In this document: piece by piece, positions 19,428 through 27,936 of the stretch
Layout: the number at the start of each line of letters is the position of its first letter
Numbering within the stretch: the first letter of the stretch is position 1
DNA from: JACCZR01 sp963844805
GTDB taxonomy: Bacteria; Actinomycetota; Thermoleophilia; Solirubrobacterales; Thermoleophilaceae
DNA: 64,000 nt
Direction: 5' to 3'
Assembly (NCBI GenBank): GCA_963844805.1
Contig: CAWJPU010000007.1
Location: forward strand, 87,480 to 151,479
Position numbers and translations under genes: made by a program
The notes under the pieces: model-generated
Told to the model about the DNA's origin: nothing
The model's input: the letters and a program-made list of their open reading frames with translations, nothing else
Database searches by the model: none

Positions 19428-20014
19428 ACATGGCTGATCAACTCAACGGCAAAAAAATTGCGTTCCTGGCCGCCGATGGCGTCGAGCAGGTGGAGCTCGA
19501 GCAGCCCTGGGAAGCCGTGCAGCAGGCGGGCGGCGCCCCTGAGCTGCTCTCCATCGAGGACGGCGAAATCCAGGCCATGGACCACAACATCGACAAGGGC
19601 GACACGTTCTCGGTCGACCACCGGGTCACCGACGTGTCCGCCGACGACTACGACGGGTTGGTGCTGCCCGGCGGCACCGTCAATCCCGACAACCTGCGGA
19701 TGGATGAGAACGCCGTCGGCTTCGTGCAGGAGATCGCCCGCGCGGGCAAGCCCATCGGGGCCATCTGCCACGCGCCGTGGACGCTCGTCGAGGCCGACCT
19801 GGTCCGCGGGCGGACGCTGACCTCCTATCCCAGCCTCCGCACCGACATCCGCAATGCCGGGGGCAACGTCGTCGACGAGCAGGTGGTGGTGGACCAAGGG
19901 CTCGTCACCAGCCGCAACCCGGACGACCTTCCTGCCTTCTGCGACAAGATCGTCGAGGAGTTCGCCGAGGGCGAGCACAAGGTGCACGACGAGGGCGCAA
20001 CCGCCGCGGCGTGA
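19424..20014 (+). CDS. DJ-1/PfpI family protein
   Basis: 196 aa. PfpI-type glutamine amidotransferase-like fold with the nucleophilic Cys in GAICHAPW and the acidic partner in ADGVEQVE. The DxVLPGGxxNPD segment is also typical. Members act as deglycases, proteases or redox chaperones under oxidative and carbonyl stress, and the exact activity is uncertain. A second ATG lies 6 nt downstream. The start overlaps the end of the spermidine-synthase-like gene. Confidence 0.9.
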   Translation: MNMADQLNGKKIAFLAADGVEQVELEQPWEAVQQAGGAPELLSIEDGEIQAMDHNIDKGDTFSVDHRVTDVSADDYDGLVLPGGTVNPDNLRMDENAVGFVQEIARAGKPIGAICHAPWTLVEADLVRGRTLTSYPSLRTDIRNAGGNVVDEQVVVDQGLVTSRNPDDLPAFCDKIVEEFAEGEHKVHDEGATAAA

Positions 20015-20296
20015 ACCTCTCCGGGGGACAACACTGGCAGCGGTCAGGCGACCCCCTGGGGGATGTTCCTGCGCAGGGGTGCAACGGCGGCAACGGACCT
20101 CGGCTTTAACTGCACCTGGGCGGTGACGGCGCCCCAGCCGGTGCGCCACACCCAAAGGGGCCGTAAAAGGCGCCCTCCCTCCCGGGGAACCCGTCAGCGC
20201 GCTGACGGCTTTTCTGCTCGGGTAGGCGGTATCCGCGGCCTCTGGGCAGCGAACCTCGAAGCGCCATGCCCCGGCAGCGTGCCCCGTGACTTAGAC
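20015..20296. other. intergenic region between convergent PfpI and azlD-like genes
   Basis: 282 nt with no convincing coding frame. The only structure seen is the 18-nt palindrome at 20191-20208. Confidence 0.6.
20191..20215 (+). terminator. palindromic terminator
   Basis: CCGTCAGCG-CGCTGACGG perfect palindrome followed by CTTTTCT. It serves the PfpI gene, about 180 nt downstream of its stop. Its core TCAGC-GCTGA is shared with the terminator at 13047. Confidence 0.6.
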
Positions 20297-20596
20297 CTAG
20301 ATCGCCCGGAGCACCGCCGTCACCGCGGCCGCGCCGAACACTGCGAGCGGCACCGGCGCGCCGAACCACAGCGCCACCCCGGCGACGCTGACGCCGGCGG
20401 TGTCGGGGCCGATGGCCCACTCCTCGCCGTCGGCCAGCGCCGACGTCACCACCAGCGCGGCCAGCAGGGCGGGCGCCATCGAGGCGATCACCTTGGCCGA
20501 CCACGGCGGCAGCTCGCGGCCGCCCACGGTGATGGGGCCGAAAGCCTTGATCGCGACCGTGGTCACGGCCACCAGGGCGATGAGCCCCCAGATCAC
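20297..20596 (-). CDS. azlD: AzlD-type branched-chain amino acid exporter small subunit
   Basis: 99 aa with three to four membrane helices (VIWGLIALVAVTTVAIKAF and LLAALVVTSALA). AzlD partners AzlC in exporting branched-chain amino acids and analogues. The GTG start overlaps the azlC stop (GTGA), the usual arrangement. Assigned by size, hydropathy and position after azlC. Confidence 0.85.
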   Translation of the reverse strand: MIWGLIALVAVTTVAIKAFGPITVGGRELPPWSAKVIASMAPALLAALVVTSALADGEEWAIGPDTAGVSVAGVALWFGAPVPLAVFGAAAVTAVLRAI

Positions 20597-21250
20597 GAGC
20601 GCCTCAGCCCCAGGAAGGCGGCGACGCTCGCCGCCAGGACGGGAACGCCGACGGGCGTGAACGGAATCAGGGCGAAGGCGATCAGCCCGCCGACCAGCGC
20701 GGTCAGCCGTCCGCGGCCCTCCTTGAGCTCGGCGATCAGCAGGGCGAGGAAGAAGGCCGGGAAGATCGCGTCCAGGCCGAGCCTGTTGGGGTCGCCCAGC
20801 AGGTCGTCGCCGAACGCACCGACGATCGTGCCGGTCTGCCAGGTCACGTACTGGATCGCCGACGACCAGAACAGCATCTGGCGGTCGAACGTCCCGTCGG
20901 CGCGGCCGGCCAGCACCCAGGAGGCGTCGACCACCGGCTGGCCCTGGACGGCGCGCTTCGCCGGCCCCCCGGGCAGGGACGGAGCCAGCGCGATGCCCAT
21001 CGGCAGGAAGCGGGAGTTGACCAGCGCCGCCGCGGCGACGGCCGGAGCCAGGCCTCCCCCGCTCGCGAAGATCGACAGGGCGGCGAACTGAGCCGAGCCG
21101 GCGTAGATCGACGGCTGAGGCCACGATGGCCTGCACCTCCGAGAAGCCGGCGTTGCGCGCCAGCACGCCGAAGGACATCGACAGCAGGAAGCCGGCCAGG
21201 GCATAAGGCAGCCCCGCGCGGACACCCTCCTTCCACGTGGTCTGCCGCAT
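20593..21250 (-). CDS. azlC: AzlC-type branched-chain amino acid permease (frameshifted)
   Basis: About 218 aa once a frame break near 21115 is corrected. The N-terminus reads WKEGVRAGLPYALAGF, the hallmark start of AzlC, followed by SMSFGVLARNAGF and YAGSAQFAAL. The rest has typical polytopic helices (FFLALLIAELKEGRGRL). Predicted large subunit of an amino acid exporter. Divergent from the BrkB gene across about 20 nt, so the promoters must overlap the coding ends. Confidence 0.85.
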
Positions 21251-21270
21251 GCGCCGCGACACTACGCGCC

Positions 21271-22212
21271 GTGACGACCGCTACCGCCGTGCCCCACACG
21301 CGCGACGAGCTCGAGGGAGACGAGGCCTTCGAGACCCTGCGCGAATGCGGCCGGCGGCGTCTGGTGATGGACTCGATCGACCGCTTCCGGGCCGCCGACG
21401 GCTTCAGCCACTCGCGCGCGCTGGCCTTCCAGCTAACGCTGACCCTGCTGCCCGCGCTGATCGCCGTCGTCGGGCTGGCGGCCGCCCTGGGCGTCGAGAG
21501 CTTCACGCGCGCGGTGAAGGACGCCGTCGACGTGCTCGCGCCCGGCGCGGCGGGCGACCTGCTGACCGAAGCGCTGCAACAGGGCGCGAGCGGCGCCCGC
21601 GAGGAGCAGGGCGAGCTGGCCCTGAGCGCGGGCGGGATCGCGGCGGCCCTGGCGGGCGCGACCGCGATGGCCCAGGTCGAGCGGGGCGCGAACCGGATCT
21701 ACGGGACCGAGGTCGACCGCCCCTTCCTGCGCAAGTACACGGTGGCCACCGGGCTGGCGCTGACCGCCGGCGTGCTGGCCCTGCTGTCGATCGTCGTGCT
21801 GGTGGCCGGCTCCACCGTGCGCGACGCGCTCGGCGCCGGCGAGGGCTTCGACTCGGTATGGGCGGTGCTGCGCTGGCCGCTCGGCGCGGTGCTGGTGGTC
21901 ACCTCCGTGTCGCTGCTGTTCGAGTGGGCGCCGAAGCGCCCGCAGCCCGAGGCCTCGTGGCTGGCCTTCGGGGCGATCGTCTCGTCGGTGCTGTGGATCG
22001 CCTTCATGGGGCTGCTGGCCGTCTACATCGACGCCACCGCGAACTTCGGGGCCACCTACGGCCCGCTGGCGGGCACGATCGGCGTCCTGCTGTGGAGCTT
22101 TCTCAGCTCGGTCGCGCTGTTCGCCGGGCTGGCGGTGGCGGCCCAGCTGGAGGCCGTGCGCGCCGGGGTGACCGCGACGCGGGTCGACCGCGACGAGAAT
22201 GTGTCGCCGTGA
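21271..22212 (+). CDS. YihY/BrkB family membrane protein
   Basis: 313 aa with five to six membrane helices and the family start RFRAADGFSHSRALAFQ, then LTLLPALIAVVGLA and GATYGPLAGTIGVLLW. This is the family once annotated as ribonuclease BN and is now regarded as a transporter or flippase-like protein of unknown substrate. GTG start. The stop overlaps the GTG of the small Cys-pair protein. Confidence 0.88.
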   Translation: MTTATAVPHTRDELEGDEAFETLRECGRRRLVMDSIDRFRAADGFSHSRALAFQLTLTLLPALIAVVGLAAALGVESFTRAVKDAVDVLAPGAAGDLLTEALQQGASGAREEQGELALSAGGIAAALAGATAMAQVERGANRIYGTEVDRPFLRKYTVATGLALTAGVLALLSIVVLVAGSTVRDALGAGEGFDSVWAVLRWPLGAVLVVTSVSLLFEWAPKRPQPEASWLAFGAIVSSVLWIAFMGLLAVYIDATANFGATYGPLAGTIGVLLWSFLSSVALFAGLAVAAQLEAVRAGVTATRVDRDENVSP

Positions 22213-22367
22213 GCGAGGACACGCGGACCCGGCGGGAGAAGCGGCGCGACCGCGCGCAGGGCGCGGCCGAGGAGGCGGCCTGGTGGGGCGGCTGCTGCTG
22301 CCTCGACCTGTTCGTGGTCGCCGCGGCGGGCGCCGGCCTCGGGCTGTGGCTCCGCCGCCACGTCTGA
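22209..22367 (+). CDS. small basic protein with CCCLD membrane motif (twin 1)
   Basis: 52 aa starting at a GTG that overlaps the BrkB stop (GTGA). A basic, helical N-terminus (RTRREKRRDRAQ) leads into WWGGCCCLDLF and a single hydrophobic helix. No family recognised. It shares the Cys-pair followed by LDxxV plus helix layout with the next gene. This looks like a small inner-membrane protein with paired cysteines. Confidence 0.6.
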   Translation: MSEDTRTRREKRRDRAQGAAEEAAWWGGCCCLDLFVVAAAGAGLGLWLRRHV

Positions 22368-22379
22368 GAGGGTTGCGCC

Positions 22380-22583
22380 GTGGGCGTGATCGAGGCCATC
22401 TTCGGCGACAGGAAGTCGCGCCGGAAGCGCCGCCGCAAGAAGGCCGTCAAGTCCGCGGGCGACGCGGTCGGCGACACCGCCGAGGGGTGCACCGACGGCT
22501 GCTGCCTGGACTTCGTGGTGCCGCTCGCCCTCGGCGCCGTGGCCGGCCACCGCGTGGCCCGGCGCTCGGTCAGCCGGCGCTGA
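22380..22583 (+). CDS. small basic protein with CCLD membrane motif (twin 2)
   Basis: 67 aa, GTG start, strongly basic N-terminus (DRKSRRKRRRKKAVK), then GCTDGCCLDFVV and a hydrophobic stretch of about 15 residues. Together with the previous 52-aa gene it forms a pair of short proteins with the same order: arginine-rich head, Cys pair, LD, membrane helix. No known function. The genes are probably co-transcribed with the BrkB gene. Confidence 0.6.
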   Translation: MGVIEAIFGDRKSRRKRRRKKAVKSAGDAVGDTAEGCTDGCCLDFVVPLALGAVAGHRVARRSVSRR

Positions 22584-22604
22584 CCGGGCCCCGCACCGCC
22601 GCGC

Positions 22605-23183
22605 TCAGACCGACTTGCCCAGAGCCCGCAGCTGGAAGCCCCGCACGATGTCCGTGACGCCGTGCAGCAGCGCCCAGATGCCGGCGAACACCAGCAGCAG
22701 GTAGGTCTTCTCGATGAAGAACTGCCCGCTGGTCCAGAACGCCAGGATGATCATGAGGACCCCCGAGAACAGGCCCAGCCCCCACAGCGGGTTGGCCCCC
22801 CGGCTGACGAAGGCGTCGATGGTCCAGAAGACGCCGATGATCAGGAAGATGAAGCCGAGGATGTCGGCGAGCGCCGCGAACGTGTTCTCCGGCGACATCA
22901 GCGTGATGATCCCGCCGGCCAGCAGCAGGAGGCCGAACAGCCACCAGATCCACTTGGCCCCGGTGCCGACCAAGGCCCCCAGCGCGAAGTTCTGGAAGGC
23001 GGAGAGGATCAGCATGATCCCGATCAGCACGCCGACCGTCGTGATCGAGGCTTGGTCGAACTGCAGGATCACCAGGGCGATCAGGACCCAGGCGATGCCC
23101 GCCGCGAGAAAGGCCCACCAGAATCGCGCGATGGCCGCGATCATCGTCGCCGCCGGTCCGGCCTGGCCTGCTGACTGCTCCAT
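22605..23183 (-). CDS. HdeD/DUF308-like membrane protein
   Basis: 192 aa with six predicted membrane helices in two repeated triplets (WVLIALVILQF, GVLIGIMLILSAFQNF, GFIFLIIGVFWTIDAF), the DUF308 layout found in the acid-resistance protein HdeD. The role in actinobacteria is not established. It ends a run of minus-strand genes from 27.4 kb. Confidence 0.8.
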   Translation of the reverse strand: MEQSAGQAGPAATMIAAIARFWWAFLAAGIAWVLIALVILQFDQASITTVGVLIGIMLILSAFQNFALGALVGTGAKWIWWLFGLLLLAGGIITLMSPENTFAALADILGFIFLIIGVFWTIDAFVSRGANPLWGLGLFSGVLMIILAFWTSGQFFIEKTYLLLVFAGIWALLHGVTDIVRGFQLRALGKSV

Positions 23184-23218
23184 CGGTGCTCCTGTCGGTC
23201 GAGTGTCCCGCGCCGCAA

Positions 23219-23689
23219 TTACTCCTTCGAGGTGAAAGCTTCCAGCCGCGCGGCGGCTTTCCTGCGTACTCCGTTGCGCACGATCGGCGTCCACCCCAGC
23301 AGCAGGCCCACGGGCCCCAGGGCTTGGCGCGCCCAGCGGTGGAAGTCGAAGTCGTCGCGATGCTCGGCGATCAGCCCGTCGCGGAAGCGGAAGCTCGCGC
23401 GCACGTCGTTGACCACCGGCCGGCCGGTCTGCGTGAAGGTGTAGTGGGCCCGCCAGTGAGCAGAGCCGTGCCCGTCGGACGCGTCGTGCTCGAGCAGCTC
23501 GATGCGCAGGTCGCCCGACGCGCCGGTGAGCATCTTCCACATCTCGCCCGGGCGGCTTCCGCGCAGGTCGGGGAAGACGGGGTCCGAGAAGCGCGCGTCC
23601 GGCGCGTACAGGGAGGCCATCGTCTCGCCGTCGTGCGCGGCGAACGCGGCGTAGAAGCGCTCGATTACATTCAGGTCGGACTCGGCCAT
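23219..23689 (-). CDS. SnoaL-like / NTF2-fold protein
   Basis: 156 aa. The N-terminal helix motif VIERFYAAFAAHDGETMASLYAPDA is typical of SnoaL-like cyclases and isomerases. The fold is followed by a C-terminal basic tail (RKAAARLEAF). The NTF2 fold binds small ligands, and activity cannot be deduced. A second SnoaL-type protein occurs near 54 kb. Confidence 0.82.
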   Translation of the reverse strand: MAESDLNVIERFYAAFAAHDGETMASLYAPDARFSDPVFPDLRGSRPGEMWKMLTGASGDLRIELLEHDASDGHGSAHWRAHYTFTQTGRPVVNDVRASFRFRDGLIAEHRDDFDFHRWARQALGPVGLLLGWTPIVRNGVRRKAAARLEAFTSKE

Positions 23690-23778
23690 CTCAAGGCCCC
23701 CACCGGGGGTGCCGACAGGATCTCATGACGGCGTCGGCCGCTGCCCCCGGCTCGACCTGCCGCTGGAGGCCGCGCAGC

Positions 23779-24618
23779 TCATCCTGGGCCTTTCCGCTCC
23801 TCGGTAGGCGGCGCCCCGCTCTCGTCCTGGGCGCCGGGCGGCGGCCACGGGCCGAAGTTGTTGTCGCGCGCGCCGTCGATCGTCACCACCGAGCCCGACA
23901 GCGCCGCCCCGGCGGGCGAGGCCAGCAGGGCGACGGTCCAGCCGAACTCCTCCTCGGTGCCCAACCGCTGCAGCGGCACCGTCCGCGCCACCCCGTCGAC
24001 GATCACCTTCGGGTACTTGGTGCGCAGGGTCTCGGTCGCGAAGTGGCCCGCGGCGAGCGCGACCACGGTCAGGCCGGACGGCCCCCACTCCGCCGCCAGC
24101 TGCCGGGTCAGGCCCTCGACCGCGGCGCGGGCCGAGGACGAATGCGCCATGCCGGCCAGGCCGTTGTGGGGCGAGAGCGTGACGTTCACGATCGTCCCGC
24201 TGCCCTGGGCGAGCATGGCGTTGTCGGCCACCTGGCGGCACATGGTCCGCGTGCCCTCGACGTTCAACCGGGCGACGGTGCGAAAGCCCTTGGGCGAGAT
24301 GCTCTCCGCCGGCGCCATGTACTGGCCGCCCGCGTTGTTGAGCAGCACGTCTATGCGGCCGTGGCGCTCCACGACGACGTCGACCAGCTCGGCCACCTGG
24401 TCCTCCTCGCGGATGTCGCAGGTCCGAGCGGTGCAGGCCCCCTCCTCGCACATGGCGACGGTCTCCTCGAGCGGCTCGCGGCGCCGTCCGCACACGACGA
24501 CGTGACTGCCGAGCGCGGTCAGCTCCAGCGTGGCCGCGCGGCCGAGCCCGGAGCCGCCCCCACTGACCAGGGCCACCTGGCCGGCCAGCAGGTCAGGAGC
24601 GAAGATCTTCGAGGCCAA
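23779..24618 (-). CDS. SDR-family oxidoreductase lacking the usual Tyr/Lys
   Basis: 279 aa Rossmann protein with GGGSGLGRAA for the dinucleotide and LLNNAGGQY. The active-site region reads AHSSSARAAVEGL where most SDRs have YxxxK, so His replaces Tyr and the Lys is Ala or Arg. 2,4-dienoyl-CoA reductases also lack the Tyr and have a similar sequence (AKAAVDAMTR), but keep Lys. Next to an enoyl-CoA hydratase on the same strand, which fits acyl-CoA metabolism. Either a DECR-like enzyme or a non-classical SDR. Confidence 0.8.
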   Translation of the reverse strand: MASKIFAPDLLAGQVALVSGGGSGLGRAATLELTALGSHVVVCGRRREPLEETVAMCEEGACTARTCDIREEDQVAELVDVVVERHGRIDVLLNNAGGQYMAPAESISPKGFRTVARLNVEGTRTMCRQVADNAMLAQGSGTIVNVTLSPHNGLAGMAHSSSARAAVEGLTRQLAAEWGPSGLTVVALAAGHFATETLRTKYPKVIVDGVARTVPLQRLGTEEEFGWTVALLASPAGAALSGSVVTIDGARDNNFGPWPPPGAQDESGAPPTEERKGPG

Positions 24619-24682
24619 GGCGGGGCCGACGCTACAGCCCGCGCGAACCGCGCGGTCCGCCGGAAGCGGCGCGGGGGCGGTC

Positions 24683-25436
24683 TCAGCGGCCGAGGGTGTC
24701 CGCGGACGCCTCGCGGGTCTCGTCCCCGAGCCAACCGCCCAGCAGCGGATCGCTGCCGGCGGCGACGATCTCCGCGGTCGCCTCGATCGTCTCCGCGCGC
24801 AGCTGGTGCTTCACCCGCCCGTAGGTCTCCAAGGGGAGGGCGCCGAGCTCGCGCCGCGAGCGCGAGCGCGCGGGGCAGAGGGTCGCCCTCGGCCAGCTCG
24901 TCGAGGACCCCCATCCTCAGCGCCTCGTCGGCCTCCACCAGCCGGGCGCGCAACACGAGATCGCGGGCCACCGCGGGGGACAGCTCGGCGCGCACCACCG
25001 CCATCGCCACCGCGGGGTACGGGATCCCGGCCTTCAGCTCGGTCAGCCCGTAGCGGCCCGGGCCCGTGGTCCCCACCCGGCGGTCGGCGCAGAGCGCGAG
25101 GATCAGCCCGCCGGCGATGGCGTGGCCGGTGACCGCGGCGACGACGGGCCGCGGCAGCGCGTACCAGCCCGCGAACAGGCGGTTGATGCCGGCGACGAGG
25201 GCGGGCTGCTCCTCGGGGGACAGCGTGGGCACGACCTTGAGGTCCATGCCGGCGGAGAAGAACCCCTCGCGGCCGGTGAGCACGACCGCGCCGGGCGACT
25301 CCGCCGCCAGATCCTCCAGCACCCGGTGGCCCTCCTCCAGCAGGCCGAGGTCGAGCGCGTTGGCCGGCGGGCGGTCGATCCGCACCACGGTGACGGCGCC
25401 GTGACGCTCGAGCGCGAGGTACTCGTAGGACGCCAC
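24683..25436 (-). CDS. enoyl-CoA hydratase/isomerase family protein (frameshifted)
   Basis: About 250 aa crotonase-fold protein. The two oxyanion-hole segments are present (GFFSAGMDLK and GHAIAGGLILAL). A frame break near 24855 separates the C-terminal helices, which resume as LETYGRVKHQL and end ADTLGR. Predicted to act on enoyl-CoA in beta-oxidation, or as an isomerase. The usual second catalytic Glu position is not certain from this sequence. Followed at 64 nt by the DECR-like SDR, suggesting a shared acyl-CoA pathway. Confidence 0.82.
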
Positions 25437-25478
25437 CTAGCACCCAACCTACATCGACCAGCGGGGGCTTCGCTTTCG

Positions 25479-26108
25479 CTAGGACGGCCCGAGGCCGTTG
25501 CGGCCGGCCCACAGCGCGGCCTGGGTGCGGTCGGTCACACCGATCTCCTGGAACACCCTGGTCAGGTGGGCCTTGACCGTCTTCTCCGAGATCTCCAGCC
25601 GGCGGGCGATCAGCTTGTTGGGGAGGCCGGCCGCGACGAGGCTCAGCACCTCGCGCTCGCGGTCGCTCAGGGCGGCGGCGTTGCCACGCGGCTGCTCGCG
25701 CGCCGCCACCAGCGCGCTCGCCGCCTTGGGTGAGAGCGGCGACTCGCCGCGGGCCGCGGCCCTGACCGCACCGCGCAGCTCGTCGGCGCTGGAGTCCTTG
25801 AGCACGTAGCCGATCGCGCCCGCGTCGAGCACCCCCAGCACCTGCGCCTCGTCCGAGAACGACGTGAGCGCGACGATCCGCACCTCCGGGTGCGCCGCCG
25901 CGACGCGCCGGGTGCCCTCGGTCCCGTCCACCCCCGGCATCGAGAGGTCCATGAGCACCACGTCCGGGCTCCCGTCCGCCACCGCTTCGACGGCCTGGGC
26001 GCCGTCCGAGGCGGTGGCGGTGACCTCGATGTCCCCGTCGAAGCCCAACAGCTCGGCCAGGCCGTCGCGGACCAGCTCGTGATCGTCGACCAGCACCACG
26101 CGGATCAC
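25479..26108 (-). CDS. NarL/FixJ-type response regulator
   Basis: 209 aa. Receiver domain (residues 1-120) with DDHELVRDG and phospho-acceptor Asp in VVLMDLSMPG; LuxR-type HTH (about 145-205) with LSDREREVLSLVAAG and ISEKTVKAHLTRVF. The end of the HTH (TDRTQAALWA) resembles DosR more than the other regulator in this window does. GTG start overlaps the kinase stop (GTGA), so it is the cognate regulator of the upstream kinase. Confidence 0.93.
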   Translation of the reverse strand: MIRVVLVDDHELVRDGLAELLGFDGDIEVTATASDGAQAVEAVADGSPDVVLMDLSMPGVDGTEGTRRVAAAHPEVRIVALTSFSDEAQVLGVLDAGAIGYVLKDSSADELRGAVRAAARGESPLSPKAASALVAAREQPRGNAAALSDREREVLSLVAAGLPNKLIARRLEISEKTVKAHLTRVFQEIGVTDRTQAALWAGRNGLGPS

Positions 26109-27404
26109 CGGAGCGGCACCTCCACGGTCACGCGTGTTCCCCGCCCGGGCGCGGAATCGATGTCGAAGCTGCCGCCGGCGTCGTGCACCTGGTCGCGCAG
26201 CAGACGCAGCCCGAAGTGGCCCTCCCGCGCCGCGGCCAGTGCCCGCTCGTGGTCGAAGCCCACGCCGTCGTCCTCCACCGTCAGGCGCGCGCCGCCGTCT
26301 CCCGTGCTCACGCGCACGCGCACGTTGTCGGCCGCGGCGTGCTCGGCGGCATTGCGCACCGCCTCCTGTGCGGTGCGGAAGAAGAGCGCGGTCACGTCGT
26401 CGGGCAGCGACAGGTCGTCGGGGACGTCGACCTGCGCGTCGAGGTCGCGCAACGCGCTCGCCAGCCCCGCCTCCTTCAGCCGCGCCGGGTAGATCTCCAC
26501 CAGCAGGCTGCGCAGTTGGCGAACCGCCCCGCGCGTGGTCTCGTCTGCTCGCTCCAGCGCCGCGGAGGCGCCGTTGCCTCCGGGCTCCAGGCGCTCCCGC
26601 GCGGAGGTGAGCGCATAGGACGCGGCCACCAGGTCCTGGACCGTGCCGTCGTGCAGGTCGGCCGCGATGCGGCGTCGCTCCAGGTCGGAGGCGTCCAGCG
26701 CGCGCCGCAGCAGCGCCTCCCGGTCGCGGTGAGCCTGGGCGACGCGCCGGGCGAGGGACCAGGCCAGCGGCAGCTGGATCAGCTGCAGCACGACCAGCGG
26801 CCCCGAGCAGCGCGGGGATGAAGCTCGCCCACAGGTCGCGGCCGGAGGCGGCGACCGAGCTCAAGCGCAGGTAGGTCTCGAACAACGCCCGCCGGCCACC
26901 CGCCGTCTCGACCGGGAGGTACACCTCGAGCAGGTCACCGGCGCCGCGCTCGTAGCGGTTCTCCGGCTTCGACAGATCGCTTACTTCGGCGTCGACTACC
27001 CCATTCGCGAGCGCCTCGCGCTCTTCGTCGCCGAGGGCGAAGCGCACGCCGCGCAGCCTCGGCTCGTCGGAGTAGACGATCTGCCCGTCGGGGTTCCAGA
27101 GCTTGACCCGCACGAAGTCGCCCCTGCGCACGCGGGTGCGGACGATGCGGTCGAACCGTGCGATCGCCCGCGGGTTCCCCCGCAACAGCGCGTCGGTCAG
27201 TCGCGGCTCCACGATCTGCTTTCCCACCACCTCCGTGAGGCGCTTGGCCTCCTTGACCGCCTCTTGACGGCTGATGCGCGCCAGGGCGAGCGCCGTGACG
27301 CCGGCGAGGACCAGGGTGGCGGCCAGTCCTCCGAGCGCGAACTTCAGCACCGCGGCGCGAACCGACGGAGGCTCGCTCTGTGTGGGCCTGCTCACCCGTT
27401 CCAT
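26105..27404 (-). CDS. membrane sensor histidine kinase, HisKA_3 type (frameshifted)
   Basis: About 433 aa. One N-terminal helix (LKFALGGLAATLVLAG), an extracytoplasmic domain of about 170 residues (VYSDEPRLRGVRFAL), a second helix (LIQLPLAWSLA), and then dimerisation/phospho-acceptor region ERRRIAADLHDGTVQDL with the His and a HATPase (EAVRNAAEHAA, VEDDGVGFDHE). NarX/LiaS-like, pairing with the NarL regulator. One frame break near 26810, just before the second helix. ATG start; divergent from the cupredoxin gene. Confidence 0.88.
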
Positions 27405-27461
27405 CCTCCTCTGAGGGTCCTACGACCAACGTCCAATTGAAACCCCGACCCCGCTCACGGG

Positions 27462-27878
27462 ATGTTGTCGCCAATGCGCGCGCCTGGAGCAAGCCTGGCG
27501 GTCTTGGTGGCCCTCGGAATCGCCGCAGCCGGCTGCGGCGGTGACGACAACGAGGACACGACGGCGCAGAAGCCGGCGCCGAAGCCGGCGGCGACGGGAG
27601 CCACCCTCCAGCTGGCGGCGGATCCCAGCGGGAAGATCGCCTTCGACACCAAGACGCTCGAGGGCAAGGCCGGCAAGACGACGATCGACTTCGAGAACGC
27701 CTCCCAGACGCCCCACGCCGTCGAGGTCGAGGGCAACGGCGTCGAGGAGGAGACCAAGACGATCCAGGGCGGCAAGGCCTCCCTGACGCTCGACCTCAAG
27801 CCGGGCAAGTACGAGTTCTACTGCCCCGTGGACGGCCACCGGCAGCAGGGCATGGAGGGCACCCTGACCGTGAAGTAG
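27462..27878 (+). CDS. cupredoxin-like lipoprotein (plastocyanin family)
   Basis: 138 aa. A signal peptide with lipobox (IAAAGCGG) and a Pro/Ala/Lys linker precede a cupredoxin domain. Probable type I copper ligands are His in QTPHAVEV and the cluster FYCPVDGHRQQGM giving Cys, His and Met. It should be an exported small electron carrier or copper-binding protein. Only 57 nt separate it from the divergent kinase gene, so the kinase/regulator pair may control it (inference). Confidence 0.85.
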   Translation: MLSPMRAPGASLAVLVALGIAAAGCGGDDNEDTTAQKPAPKPAATGATLQLAADPSGKIAFDTKTLEGKAGKTTIDFENASQTPHAVEVEGNGVEEETKTIQGGKASLTLDLKPGKYEFYCPVDGHRQQGMEGTLTVK

Positions 27879-27936
27879 CGCTGACGCGCTCGATTGCCTC
27901 GGCGCCGCGGTTTACCTAGGCTCCTGGCTAACCCTG

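Noticed and set aside
20015..20296. Possible riboswitch in the PfpI-azlD gap
   Set aside because: The region is between convergent gene ends and matches no riboswitch core that I could recognise, only a terminator-like palindrome.
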